The notes: generated by a model from the letters alone, not told the origin. Counted from the stretch's first letter, positions 17,239 to 29,124 are shown. The stretch is DNA of 32,325 nt from Mycobacterium sp. 1274756.6 (GCF_001668625.1 NZ_LZLJ01000029.1:1-32325), one strand, 5' to 3'. Made by a program: numbers and translations.

Positions 17239-20200
17239 TTACCGACTTCCCAACGGCGCTAGCGCGGTTCTGCTCTCCTCAGACGATCCGGATCTGCTGC
17301 CGGCTGAGGCGGGTAGCGTCCTGAGCTACCTGCGCGCCCACCCGGAGGTGACCCCGGCCGCGGTGGCCGCGATGCTGTTCCGGACGCGCAGCCCGCGCAG
17401 ACACCGGGCACTGGTGATGGCCACCGAGCGGGCGGAACTGGTCTCCGCACTGCACGCCCTCGCCGGGGGGCACACTCATCCGTCGGTGATCACCGGCGCT
17501 ACGCCGGCGGCACCGCGCACCACCGGTTTCGTCTTTCCCGGCCAGGGCGGCCAGCGGCCCGGCATGGGCAGGTTGTTCTACGAGCTGGCCCCGGAGTTCC
17601 GCGCCGAAGCGGACCGTTGCGCCGATGCCTTCCGCGACGAAACCGGTGTGTCGCCGCTGGACTACCTGCTCGACCCCGACCACCCCGACGATGACACCGC
17701 AACCATCGCGCAGCCGGCACTGTTCACCCAGATGTGCGGGTTGGCGGCGCTGTGGCGATCGTTCGGCGTCAGCCCGGATGCGGTGATCGGTCACAGTCAA
17801 GGCGAGATCGCCGCGGCCTACACGGCCGGGCTGGTCGACCTGTCCGACGCGGTCCGCGTCGTCGCCGTGCGCTCCCGGCTCACCGAGTCGGCCGGTGCCT
17901 ATGCGATGGCCATCCTCGGTGCCGGCCGCGACCACTGCGAAGAGCTGCTCGCCCGCACCACGGGGTGGGCCGAACTCGCGGTGATCAACTCCCCCACCGC
18001 CACCGGGATCTCCGGGGATCGCGCGACGGTCCGGGCCGTGGTCGACACCTGCGTGGAGCGGGGGACGTTCGCGCGCATGATCGGCGTCCGTTACCCGGCC
18101 CACACCAGCATGATGGGCGGTTTGCGCGATTCGGTTCTGGCCGAACTGGGCCGGTGCCTGCGGCGGCTGTCCTTCGCCGATGGCGACATCCCGTGCTTCG
18201 GGGCGACGTTGGGCGCACCGGTGACGACCGACCTTCCGGTCGACCACTACTGGTTCTGGAATCTGCGGAATGTGGTGCGCTTCGACAAGGCGGTCGCGTC
18301 GGCGGTGCAGCACGGCGTCGACACGTTCATCGAGTTGGCTGCCCATCCCACCCTGCAGTGGGCACTTCAGGACAACCTCGCCGCCGCAGCCGCGGAGCGC
18401 GACCCGCTCGTGCTGGGCACGTCGGAGCTCGACGCCGAGGATCTGGGGGTCTTCACCGCACAGCTGGCCCGGGTCGCCGTGACCGATCCGAACTATCGGT
18501 GGGAGCGGCTGCGCAGCGACGACGATGTCGCCTATCCGCTCCTGCCCGGGTTCCCCAACACCGTCATGACGTCGACCAAACTCTGGCTTCCGTACGACGA
18601 GGTGCTGCCGGCACGCCGGACCAAATCCGCACCCACGACGACCCCGGCACCGGCGGAGCCCGCGACGAATGTGACCCCGCCGGAGGCACCGACGGTACGG
18701 CTGCTGGCCGAGCACTGGGTGCCGCTGACCCGGCGTCGGCTGCTGGCCCCGCGAAGCATCGGCATCGTCGATGACGGGGACGCCAATCGGGGGTTGGTCG
18801 ACGCGCTGGGGGACGCGGCCGGCGCCCTGGGCGCCCGCGTCTGCCGCCTCTCCGAGGACGGGTCCGACGCCGCAGCCATCGACACGCTGGTCATCTTTGC
18901 TCCGCCCGGCACCCACACCGAGCCGGCCGCCGCCTGCGCCGCCGTCACCCGATTCTTCGGCGACCGCGTGTGGTGGCCCGGCCTCGGCGACGGAATCCAG
19001 GACTGCTGGCTGGTGACGGTGGGCGGTGAATCGGTGGAAGCCGGCTCCGTCGCCGACGTGACGCACGCCGCGATCAGCGCGGGCTTCCGCAGCATCGGCG
19101 CGGAGCACCCCGGGGTGCGCTTCCGCCACCTGGACCTCGCCTCGGACACCTCCCCCGCGACCTCGGCAATCATGGCCGCGCTGCACACTGCCGAGGAGTC
19201 CGAACTGGCGCTGCGGGGCGAGGTCGTCTACGCCAAACGGGTGGCCGAAGTCGCCGATCCACCAACATCGGTGGCACCGCCGCCCGAGCACGTGGTGATC
19301 ATCGGCGGCACCGGCAATGTGGGGTTGGAGTTCTGCGATCACTATGCCCGTGCCGGCGCCCGCCGCATCACCCTGGTCAACCGATCCGGCGAGACGACCG
19401 AACTGGCCGCTCGGCTCGACGCGCTGCGCGCCGGCGGCGACGCCCAGATCACCGTCCACGCCTGCGATGTCACCGATCCGCGGGCGGTGGCCGAACTCTC
19501 CGACCAATACCGCGACAGCCCAGCAGCGCTGATCGTGCATGCGGCCGTGCACTATTCCGGCGCCGAGCTCGATGCGCTCACCGCCACCGACGTCGAAACC
19601 GCGTTGCAACCCAAGGTGCTCGGCATCGCGCGGGTGCTCGACTCCTTCCCGCGAACCGATGGGTGCCAGGTTCTGCTCTGTTCGTCGATCGCCGCATCGG
19701 TTGGCGGGCGCGGCATGATCCTCTATGCCGCCGCCAACCGCATGCTCGATGCGCTGGCCGGGCAATGGCGCGCCGCCGGGTTGGACTGCATCGCCGTGCA
19801 GTGGGGACTGTGGAGCACGCTGACCATGGACCGCACCGCACAGCACAAGGTGTCGAGCACCGGGCTGGCGCCGATGAGCTCAGCTGACGCACTCCGCGCC
19901 GGGCTCACGTTCGGGGTGGGAAACACCGTGGTGGCGGCCTTCGATCTGCAGCGCGCTCGCAGCACGCTGGCGACCTGTGGCAGAGAGTCGCTGCTGCACG
20001 AGCTGGGCCACAGCGCCCCGGCGCCGGCACCGCAGGGCGCGGACAACGGGGAGCCGGTTTCCCCGCAACCCGACCTCAAGCACCACCTGACCACCCTGTT
20101 CGCCGGCACCATCGGCGTCGACTCGGCCGACGGCATCGACGTCGACACCCCGCTGGTGGCGTTGGGCCTGGACTCGTTGCAGGCCTTGGAGTTCCGCCGT

Positions 20201-20293
20201 CGGGTCCACGCCGAGTTCGACCATGACCTGGCGGTCGCCGACCTGCTGGGCGGGGCGTCGATCACCGACGTGCTCGCCCAGCTGAGCGGCTAG
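17231..20293 (+). CDS. mbtD: Polyketide synthase MbtD (AT-KR-ACP)
   Basis: Supplies the acyltransferase, ketoreductase and carrier domains missing from MbtC, yielding the reduced hydroxyacid extender. The protein is 1020 aa. Acyltransferase about 98-400: VFPGQGGQ at 101-108 and GHSQGEIAAA with Ser189; RYPAHTS stands where malonyl/methylmalonyl selectivity motifs usually lie, so the extender cannot be told from it. A Pro/Thr-rich linker follows near 460-490, then the structural half and catalytic half of a ketoreductase with the NADPH loop GGTGNVG near 690. The carrier near 950-1015 has LGLDSLQ with Ser982. No ketosynthase is present. ATG 17231 lies 8 nt before the mbtC stop. The 3' end converges with mbtH, with only 12 nt between. 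Confidence 0.94.
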   Translation: MGDYRLPNGASAVLLSSDDPDLLPAEAGSVLSYLRAHPEVTPAAVAAMLFRTRSPRRHRALVMATERAELVSALHALAGGHTHPSVITGATPAAPRTTGFVFPGQGGQRPGMGRLFYELAPEFRAEADRCADAFRDETGVSPLDYLLDPDHPDDDTATIAQPALFTQMCGLAALWRSFGVSPDAVIGHSQGEIAAAYTAGLVDLSDAVRVVAVRSRLTESAGAYAMAILGAGRDHCEELLARTTGWAELAVINSPTATGISGDRATVRAVVDTCVERGTFARMIGVRYPAHTSMMGGLRDSVLAELGRCLRRLSFADGDIPCFGATLGAPVTTDLPVDHYWFWNLRNVVRFDKAVASAVQHGVDTFIELAAHPTLQWALQDNLAAAAAERDPLVLGTSELDAEDLGVFTAQLARVAVTDPNYRWERLRSDDDVAYPLLPGFPNTVMTSTKLWLPYDEVLPARRTKSAPTTTPAPAEPATNVTPPEAPTVRLLAEHWVPLTRRRLLAPRSIGIVDDGDANRGLVDALGDAAGALGARVCRLSEDGSDAAAIDTLVIFAPPGTHTEPAAACAAVTRFFGDRVWWPGLGDGIQDCWLVTVGGESVEAGSVADVTHAAISAGFRSIGAEHPGVRFRHLDLASDTSPATSAIMAALHTAEESELALRGEVVYAKRVAEVADPPTSVAPPPEHVVIIGGTGNVGLEFCDHYARAGARRITLVNRSGETTELAARLDALRAGGDAQITVHACDVTDPRAVAELSDQYRDSPAALIVHAAVHYSGAELDALTATDVETALQPKVLGIARVLDSFPRTDGCQVLLCSSIAASVGGRGMILYAAANRMLDALAGQWRAAGLDCIAVQWGLWSTLTMDRTAQHKVSSTGLAPMSSADALRAGLTFGVGNTVVAAFDLQRARSTLATCGRESLLHELGHSAPAPAPQGADNGEPVSPQPDLKHHLTTLFAGTIGVDSADGIDVDTPLVALGLDSLQALEFRRRVHAEFDHDLAVADLLGGASITDVLAQLSG

Positions 20294-20305
20294 TCGCGCA
20301 GACGG

Positions 20306-20521
20306 TCAGTCGCCCGCCATCGCCGCCCGCAGGCTCGCCGGGCGCAGGTCGGTCCAGTGTTCCTCGACGTAGGCCAGCGCCTCGGCGCGTGCCACCGGAC
20401 CCAGCACCGAGCGCCAGCCGTCGGGCACGGCGGCGAATTCCGGCCACAGGCAGTGCTGGTCCTCGTCATTGACCAGGACGTGGAAGTCGGCGGTGTCGTC
20501 ATCAAACGGATTGGTACTCAT
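20306..20521 (-). CDS. mbtH: MbtH, adenylation-domain chaperone
   Basis: Small MbtH-family protein that binds NRPS adenylation domains and keeps them soluble and active. The 71 aa begin MSTNPFDDD and carry the family signature as [10 protein letters not shown] (18-27) followed by PDGW and WTDLRP. Residue 24 is Cys where the signature normally has Ser. ATG 20521 follows GGAGAG with 7-nt spacing; the frame upstream to 20563 lies inside mbtG. It overlaps the 3' end of mbtG by 20 nt and is co-transcribed with it. The mbtG-mbtH order is the same as in M. tuberculosis. Confidence 0.96.
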   Translation of the reverse strand: MSTNPFDDDTADFHVLVNDEDQHCLWPEFAAVPDGWRSVLGPVARAEALAYVEEHWTDLRPASLRAAMAGD

Positions 20522-21785
20522 CGTCTCTCTCCACGGATGGCTGCGGCGCGGGGATCTCCGCACCGAGGATGCGATCGGAAAGCAGGCCCAGACAGCTCAG
20601 GTTGGGGAAACCCGGGCCCTGGTTGAGTCCGGCGAGGTTGGGCAGGAAGAGCTTCGGGGCGACCCCGGTCAGCGCCAGGTCGTGGCCGACGGCGTCCTCC
20701 AGGGCGGCGCCGGTGAGCGGCGCGCCCAGCTGGGCCTGCATCCGGTCGCGAGCGGCGGGGGTGAATAGCGACAGGAACCACAGCGGGTCGGCACCCGAGC
20801 CGTCGATCACCAGGTCGAAGCCGTGCAGGCTGTTGTCGTGGCCGGCGTCGCCGCAGTGCAGCGTGACCCAGATCCGTTCGTCGTGGTCGACCAGGTTGAT
20901 CACCCGCCCACGCAGATGGTGGATGCGCTCGTCGGCGAGCAGCGACTCCTGCACCCGCGCGGAGAACACCCCGCGGTCGGTGCGCGCGATGCAGTCCCGG
21001 CGTTCGGTCCGGGACAGGCTGTGCCACCGGTCCGGATCGGAGAACAGCGAGTTCTCGAAGAACCCCTCCCCGCGGGTGTACAGGGTGGGCTGCGGCGAGA
21101 TCGCGGTGACCGACGAGACCCGGTGGTGGAACAGCTCGTTGAGGATCGACGCGGCGGTCTCCCCGCCGCCGATCACCGCGACGCTGTCGACGCTGATCCG
21201 CTCCGGCGCGGCGGCGCGCTGCCAGAACTCGGCGATCGACAGCACCCGGGGGTTGCCGGTGAGCATCGAATGCCGGGACTGCCCCGGTCCGGTGACCAGC
21301 AGGGCGTCGGCGCTCAATCGGGAAGTGCGGGTGCGCAACTGCCAGCGCGGCCCGTCGATGTCGGCCGCCACGAGTTCGCCGCGCACCACGTTGAGCCCGG
21401 CCGTGGTGGCCACCCAGCGCAGGTACTTCGCCCACGCGTGGTGGCTGGGTGCGGGCCGGCCCCGGTCGACCCAGCCGACGAACTGGTCGGTGGCGATCAG
21501 ATAGGACTGCCAACTCCACTGCATCAGCCGGGCGTCGAGCTCGGCGTTGCGGCCGGGCACCAACGCCGACCGGTAGGGGAAGCCGATGTCCTTCTCCGGG
21601 CTGGTGCCCAGGCGCTGGCGGCCGTCGGTCCAGCCGCCCTCAGGGCGCCAGTTGGCGGCCACCCCGGTGCGCTCGATGGCGACCACATCCACGGTGTCGA
21701 TGCCCATCTGCCGCAGGATCGCGGCCTTGGCCGCCACCGCCACCGCTTTGACGCCGGCGCCCACCACGGCGAGGGTGCCGCTCAT
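20502..21785 (-). CDS. mbtG: Lysine N6-hydroxylase MbtG
   Basis: FAD- and NADPH-dependent monooxygenase that hydroxylates the lysine side-chain nitrogen to give the hydroxamates that bind iron. The 427 aa match the family (431 in M. tuberculosis). FAD-binding region [15 protein letters not shown] lies at about 6-20, [12 protein letters not shown] near 63-74 is typical of siderophore N-monooxygenases, and the NADPH fold is [12 protein letters not shown]. The start [11 protein letters not shown] at 21785 is clear from the protein, but no good ribosome site precedes it. Instead a short frame with GGAGGG ends on it (see 21782-21823). The frame open to 22412 runs antisense through mbtA and is not coding. 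Confidence 0.95.
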   Translation of the reverse strand: MSGTLAVVGAGVKAVAVAAKAAILRQMGIDTVDVVAIERTGVAANWRPEGGWTDGRQRLGTSPEKDIGFPYRSALVPGRNAELDARLMQWSWQSYLIATDQFVGWVDRGRPAPSHHAWAKYLRWVATTAGLNVVRGELVAADIDGPRWQLRTRTSRLSADALLVTGPGQSRHSMLTGNPRVLSIAEFWQRAAAPERISVDSVAVIGGGETAASILNELFHHRVSSVTAISPQPTLYTRGEGFFENSLFSDPDRWHSLSRTERRDCIARTDRGVFSARVQESLLADERIHHLRGRVINLVDHDERIWVTLHCGDAGHDNSLHGFDLVIDGSGADPLWFLSLFTPAARDRMQAQLGAPLTGAALEDAVGHDLALTGVAPKLFLPNLAGLNQGPGFPNLSCLGLLSDRILGAEIPAPQPSVERDDEYQSV

Positions 21786-21823
21786 CGGGTGGCGGCCCGG
21801 CCGTCGAGAGTCTCGCTCACCAT
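21782..21823 (-). CDS. Possible 12-13-codon leader ORF coupled to mbtG
   Basis: Reading minus, ATG at 21823 (or GTG at 21820) opens [13 protein letters not shown], whose TGA stop (21784-21782) overlaps the mbtG ATG as ATGA. GGAGGG (21831-21826 on minus) precedes it at 2 nt from ATG or 5 nt from GTG. mbtG lacks its own Shine-Dalgarno, so ribosomes ending here could restart on mbtG. Read from sequence only; not a known gene. Confidence 0.4.
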   Translation of the reverse strand: MVSETLDGRAATR

Positions 21824-21835
21824 CACCCTCCGTAG

Positions 21836-21854
21836 TTAGCGCAGGCTGCCCTAA
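21836..21854. promoter_or_regulatory. IdeR iron box between mbtG and mbtA
   Basis: TTAGCGCAGGCTGCCCTAA matches the IdeR consensus at 14 of 19 positions and is a near-perfect palindrome around a central G: the outer TTAG/CTAA and inner AG-G-CT are kept while the middle is GC-rich. It lies 51 nt upstream of the mbtG start and 18 nt upstream of the mbtA start, so it can control both divergent units. Confidence 0.78.
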
Positions 21855-21861
21855 TTTTCTG

Positions 21862-21867
21862 TACGCT
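21862..21867 (+). promoter_or_regulatory. Predicted mbtA -10 element, leaderless start
   Basis: TACGCT fits the mycobacterial TANNNT -10. Only five bases separate it from the A of the mbtA ATG at 21873, so transcription probably begins at or next to the start codon. No Shine-Dalgarno is present. The IdeR box covers the expected -35 zone. Confidence 0.55.
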
Positions 21868-21872
21868 ACACG

Positions 21873-23576
<1,704 letters not shown>

Positions 23577-23853
23577 TGTTGTCACCATTTGCCGTTGACT
23601 GTTTGGGTGTTCTCCTGGCGGTCTCCGCAACGCAGTCGGGGCAGATCCAGGACCGCCACAACGCGCGGCTGCAGCGCCGGCTGACCAAGACCACCTGGAT
23701 GTCGGGCTGCCGCAGCTGGTATCTGACCGCAGACGGCTACAACGCGGCGATGTACTCCGGCTTCGCCACCCAGTATCTTCGATAGATGCGCAGTTTCCGG
23801 TTGGCCGACTACCACGCGGTGCCGCGGCAGGACACCGTCGTCGCGACCGCCTG

Positions 23854-23854
<1 letters not shown>
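23577..23854 (+). pseudogene. C-terminal relic of a Baeyer-Villiger-type flavin monooxygenase
   Basis: From about 23642 one frame reads QDRHNARLQRRLTKTTW, then SGCRSWYLTADGYN and SGFATQYLR, meets TAG at 23783, and continues MRSFRLADYH to a TGA at 23852-23854. This matches the C-terminal signature of Baeyer-Villiger monooxygenases (W-x-G-C-x-SWY then an MRxFxLxDY tail). No FAD or NADPH domain precedes it: the mbtA stop is only about 65 nt upstream. So about 70 codons of a roughly 500-codon enzyme remain, with one in-frame stop. It overlaps the regulator start as TGATG, suggesting an old monooxygenase-regulator pair. The bases 23577-23640 show no clear homology. Confidence 0.7.
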
Positions 23855-26130
<2,276 letters not shown>

Positions 26131-26155
26131 CCTCGGATGGGTCCCCGGGCCTGCG

Positions 26156-26169
26156 GCCGGGCGCCCGGC
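26156..26169. terminator. GC palindrome after cfp2, possible terminator
   Basis: GCCGGGCGCCCGGC is a perfect 14-base palindrome 9 nt past the cfp2 stop on the minus strand, inside a longer G/C-rich stretch between cfp2 and the mbtI promoter. No T-run follows, so it could only act as a U-less (I-shaped) terminator. Weak evidence. Confidence 0.3.
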
Positions 26170-26177
26170 GGGCCGGC

Positions 26178-26672
26178 TCAGAGCGCCGAGGCCGCCTGGA
26201 TCAGCTGCGTGGCCGACGACCGGGACAGCTCCCACCCACCTTGGTTGACGAAGGTGAGGTTCATGGTGCGGGCCGCCATCTTCGGGCCCGAGACCGTCAC
26301 GTCGGCGGCCGCCGTCCCCGGGCCGGCCGGCACGATGTTGGCCACACTGAACGACAGCGGCAGCTGCCCCTTGCGGGCCGCCTTCTGCAGCTTGCGATCG
26401 GCCACCGTGCTCTCGACGCCTCCGATGCCGCCTTCGATCAGGTTGCTCTTGTTGGCGAACGGCACCGCCGGGTCGGCGAGGCTGGTCAGCACCCCGGTCA
26501 GCTGGTCCGCGGTCGGCAGCGACACCGCGGGCTCCAACGGCAGCGGCGCACCGACGGTGGTCAGCTGAATCTGCGCGGCGGGCGCGGCGCCGACGACGCC
26601 GGTGACCCCCAGGGCGGCGGCTCCGAGCGCGGCGACGGCGGCGGCACCGGTGGCAAGCGATTTCACGGTCAC
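26178..26672 (-). CDS. cfp2: Low-molecular-weight secreted antigen MTB12 / CFP-2
   Basis: Small secreted mycobacterial protein of unknown biochemical role. Taking GTG 26672 gives 164 aa (168 in M. tuberculosis Rv2376c). It follows GAAAGGA with 6-nt spacing; the longer frame to 26720 lacks a ribosome site and would bury the signal peptide. The signal peptide is VTVKSLATG followed by an Ala/Gly/Val-rich core to about residue 30 (cleavage near GAAPAA). The mature part has [40 protein letters not shown] and [12 protein letters not shown], all characteristic of the family. In M. tuberculosis it lies beside mbtH; here it lies beside mbtI, so the link with mbt is kept but the joint has moved. Confidence 0.93.
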   Translation of the reverse strand: MTVKSLATGAAAVAALGAAALGVTGVVGAAPAAQIQLTTVGAPLPLEPAVSLPTADQLTGVLTSLADPAVPFANKSNLIEGGIGGVESTVADRKLQKAARKGQLPLSFSVANIVPAGPGTAAADVTVSGPKMAARTMNLTFVNQGGWELSRSSATQLIQAASAL

Positions 26673-26749
26673 GTTGGGTCCTTTCGCTGGCGTGCCGGCG
26701 GTGGGATTGCCGGCCGACACTGCTGATGTCGCGCGGACCGCCCGCGGCG

Positions 26750-27562
26750 TTACAGCGCGCCGGTCGGGCCGGCCGAGGGGAACCGGGGTGGACGCTTCTC
26801 CCGCAGCGCCGTGTAGCCCTCGACCACGTCGGGTCCCATGAAGGTCAGCATCTCGTAGGCGGCGGACTGTTCGAAGATTGGTCCGGCGGTGCGCAGCCAG
26901 CCGTTGAGGGCGCGTTTGGTCAGCCGGATCGCCTGCTGCGCGCCGGAGCCGAGGGCGTCGGCGATGCGCAACGCCTCGTCGAGGACCTCGTCGCGGGGCA
27001 GCGCCTTGGCCACCATGCCGGCGCGCTCGGCCTCGGTGCCGGTGATCATCTCGCCGGTGAGCAGGTAGTAGCGGGCTTTGGCCATGCCGGCCAGCAGCGG
27101 CCAGATGATCGCGGCGTGGTCGCCGGCGGCCACCCCGAGCTTGACGTGGCCGTCGCCGATCTTGGCGTCCTCGGCGGCGATGGCGATGTCGGCGAGCAGG
27201 GCCACCACCGTGCCCGCCCCGACGGCGACGCCGTTGATCGCCGAGACGATCGGTTTGTCGCAGTTGACCATGTTGTAGACCAACTCGCCCATCTCGGTGA
27301 GCATGTGCGAGACCCGCTCGTAGTCGCCGGCCATCCGCTCCACCATCGCCAAATCGCCGCCGGCGGAGAACGCCTTGCCCGCACCGGTGATCACCGCGAC
27401 CCGGGTGTCGGCGTCGGCGGCCACCTCGGTCCAGACCCGGGCCAGCTCACCGTGCAGTTCCTCGTCGGCGGCGTTGTACTTCTCCGGACGGTTCATCGTG
27501 ATCAGCAGGACGCCGTTGTCGCGTCGGGCGAACGTCAATTGTCGGTAGTCGGAGAACCCCAC
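26750..27562 (-). CDS. Crotonase-fold protein (enoyl-CoA hydratase/isomerase family)
   Basis: A 270-aa acyl-CoA-binding protein of the crotonase superfamily; the reaction is not known. The fold is clear: [13 protein letters not shown] (19-31), the oxyanion-hole loop FSAGGDLAM (65-73), [21 protein letters not shown] (109-129) and the C-terminal RLTKRALN and REKRPPRF motifs. Aligned by eye to rat mitochondrial crotonase, the two catalytic glutamates (144 and 164) fall at Val120 and His139 (GDGHVKLGV), so ordinary hydration is doubtful. GTG 27562 follows AGGG. It lies 37 nt downstream of hemW on the same strand, so the two may share a transcript, with cfp2 77 nt further on. Confidence 0.85.
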   Translation of the reverse strand: MGFSDYRQLTFARRDNGVLLITMNRPEKYNAADEELHGELARVWTEVAADADTRVAVITGAGKAFSAGGDLAMVERMAGDYERVSHMLTEMGELVYNMVNCDKPIVSAINGVAVGAGTVVALLADIAIAAEDAKIGDGHVKLGVAAGDHAAIIWPLLAGMAKARYYLLTGEMITGTEAERAGMVAKALPRDEVLDEALRIADALGSGAQQAIRLTKRALNGWLRTAGPIFEQSAAYEMLTFMGPDVVEGYTALREKRPPRFPSAGPTGAL

Positions 27563-27600
27563 CCGATCACCCTAAAACACCGGCCGGGGCCTGTTCGGGG

Positions 27601-28773
27601 TTAGCCGAGCAGGTCGCGGACCAGCCCGTCGGCCAGCAGCCGGCCGCGCGGGGTGAGCACCAGGCGCGGTCCTTCGGTGACCAGCAGCCCGGCGGCCACC
27701 GCCGTGTCGGCCCGGGCCCGTTCGGCGGCGTCGAGACGCTCGCGGTCCAGCCCGCGGCGCAGCCGCAGCCCCAACATCACCTCCTCGGTGTGCCGGGCCT
27801 CGTCGGTGAGGGTTTCGAACCCGCCGACCGGCAGCCGCCCGTCGGCGATGGCCTGCGCATAGGCGTTGGGGTGCTTGACGTTCCACCACCGCACGTCGCC
27901 GACGAATCCGTGCGCACCCGGGCCCGCGCCCCACCACTGCCCGCCGTCCCAGTAGCCCAGGTTGTGCCGGCACTCACCGCCCGGCCGGGCCCAGTTCGAC
28001 ACCTCGTACCAGCCGTATCCGGCGGCCCCGAGCCGGGCGTCGACCAGCTCGTAGCGTGCGGCGAGCACATCGTCGTCGGGGGCGGGCAGCTCACCGCGCC
28101 GGATCCGGCGGGCCAGCGCGGTGCCTTCCTCGACGATCAGCCCGTAGGCCGACACGTGGTCGACCTCGGCTTCGATCGCGGTCTCCACCGAGGCGAGCAG
28201 GTCCTCGTCAGTCTCCCCCGGCGTGCCGTAGATCAAATCCAGGCTGACATGGTCGAACCCGGCGGCACGCGCCTCCCCGGCGGCCGCGGCGGCCCGGCCC
28301 GGCGAGTGCACCCGGTCGAGCACCGCCAGCACCCGCGGCGCCACCGACTGCATGCCCAGCGAGATCCGGGTGTAGCCGGCCGCGCGCAGGGTTGCGAAGA
28401 ACTCCGGGGAGGTGGACTCCGGGTTGGCCTCGGTGGTCACCTCCGCGTCGCCGGCCAGCGGGAAGGCGGCCCGCACGGCGTCGAGCATGACCCGCATCCG
28501 GTCACCGCCGAGCAGCGACGGGGTGCCGCCGCCGACGAACACCGTGTCCACCGTCGGGCGGTCCAGCAGGGCGCCCGCCCACTGCAGTTCGGTGGCCAGG
28601 GCGGCCAGCCAGGCGTCGGGGTTCACCCCGCCGAGTTCGGCCGGGGTGTAGGTGTTGAAGTCGCAGTAGCCGCAGCGGGTCAGACAGAACGGCACATGCA
28701 GGTACAGCCCGAGCGGGGTGTCGGGACGCAGCCGTGGCTCCGGCAGGTCGCGCAGTTCGGGGCGAACCGTCAT
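27601..28773 (-). CDS. hemW: HemW-like radical SAM protein
   Basis: Member of the HemN/HemW branch of radical SAM proteins, often annotated as oxygen-independent coproporphyrinogen III oxidase but more likely a heme chaperone. The 390 aa from ATG 28773 follow a clear GGAGGA; a GTG at 28791 is in frame but lacks a ribosome site. The 4Fe-4S/SAM motif CLTRCGYCDF has Cys30, Cys34 and Cys37, followed by VDTVFVGGGTPSLL, YTRISLGMQS, DLIYGTPGETDED and the HemW-type HNLGYWDG. A C-terminal winged-helix-like part follows (EEVMLGLRLRRGLD). It corresponds in position to Rv2388c, between the mbt genes and nirA. Divergent from the cysteine leader across 28774-28912. Confidence 0.92.
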   Translation of the reverse strand: MTVRPELRDLPEPRLRPDTPLGLYLHVPFCLTRCGYCDFNTYTPAELGGVNPDAWLAALATELQWAGALLDRPTVDTVFVGGGTPSLLGGDRMRVMLDAVRAAFPLAGDAEVTTEANPESTSPEFFATLRAAGYTRISLGMQSVAPRVLAVLDRVHSPGRAAAAAGEARAAGFDHVSLDLIYGTPGETDEDLLASVETAIEAEVDHVSAYGLIVEEGTALARRIRRGELPAPDDDVLAARYELVDARLGAAGYGWYEVSNWARPGGECRHNLGYWDGGQWWGAGPGAHGFVGDVRWWNVKHPNAYAQAIADGRLPVGGFETLTDEARHTEEVMLGLRLRRGLDRERLDAAERARADTAVAAGLLVTEGPRLVLTPRGRLLADGLVRDLLG

Positions 28774-28837
28774 GGCACCCGATCCTCCCACGTCCGGCGG
28801 TGGCGCCGGCGCGCGCGCACCCCGCCCGGCACGGCTG

Positions 28838-28855
28838 CTCCGTGGGCGGAGTTTT
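28838..28855 (+). terminator. Short hairpin followed by four T, terminator-like
   Basis: CTCCG-TGGG-CGGAG followed by TTTT on the plus strand. No plus-strand gene ends nearby, so it may be chance, or a barrier to read-through into the nirA leader. Confidence 0.25.
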
Positions 28856-28856
28856 A

Positions 28857-28867
28857 CTCACCGTGAG
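28857..28867. promoter_or_regulatory. Inverted repeat CTCAC-C-GTGAG, possible operator
   Basis: A perfect 5+1+5 palindrome with further partial symmetry outside it (T/A pairs), lying 84 nt upstream of hemW and 46 nt upstream of the leader peptide ATG in the shared divergent region. Shape and place suit a dimeric repressor or activator. No regulator assigned. Confidence 0.35.
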
Positions 28868-28912
28868 CAGAATTCCGGCCCGGTTAGAAGGTTTTTGCTG
28901 CGGCATGGCACA

Positions 28913-29017
28913 ATGACGAACGTGACCGTCGCGCCCCACCCTTCGTTTGATGTAGCCCTGGTGGCACGCCGGCACGTCGACTTCAAACGCGTCTGCAGCT
29001 GTTGTTGTCTGCCTTGA
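28913..29017 (+). CDS. Polycysteine leader peptide upstream of nirA
   Basis: A 34-codon frame from ATG 28913 ends with Cys-Ser-Cys-Cys-Cys-Leu-Pro-stop (TGC AGC TGT TGT TGT CTG CCT TGA) 107 nt before nirA. Polycysteine short ORFs ahead of sulfur-assimilation genes are described in mycobacteria as cysteine-responsive attenuators: low Cys-tRNA slows the ribosome on the Cys codons and raises expression of the genes downstream. A second start, GTG 28922, is preceded by CACAAT seven bases upstream and would be leaderless, giving 31 codons. No Shine-Dalgarno precedes either start. Codons outside the Cys cluster look ordinary. Confidence 0.75.
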   Translation: MTNVTVAPHPSFDVALVARRHVDFKRVCSCCCLP

Positions 29018-29103
29018 CGTCGTAGACCCGCCCACTGTTACCCAGCTGGCCGCCGGATCTGCGCGACCGGGCAGCCAGCGCTGACCTGCGCGATCCCAGC
29101 CGG

Positions 29104-29120
29104 CTCCTGTCCCCGAGGAG
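29104..29120 (+). promoter_or_regulatory. Hairpin masking the nirA ribosome site
   Basis: CTCCT (29104-29108) can pair perfectly with AGGAG (29116-29120) across a 7-base loop, hiding the nirA Shine-Dalgarno four bases before its ATG. Further upstream, GCTGGC (29045-29050) can pair with GCCAGC (29074-29079), and CTGCGCGA (29059, 29086) and CCCAGCYGGC (29041, 29095) are directly repeated, allowing alternative folds that a stalled leader ribosome could switch. Confidence 0.5.
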
Positions 29121-29124
29121 ACCG

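Noticed and set aside
17279..19846. An 855-codon minus-strand open frame opposite mbtD, and a 548-codon one opposite nirA (29038-30684)
   Set aside because: Same shadow effect; the translations are repetitive and show no family motif.
23582..23815. 77-codon minus-strand frame between mbtA and the MerR gene
   Set aside because: The opposite strand reads as a recognisable monooxygenase C-terminus; this frame shows no family resemblance.
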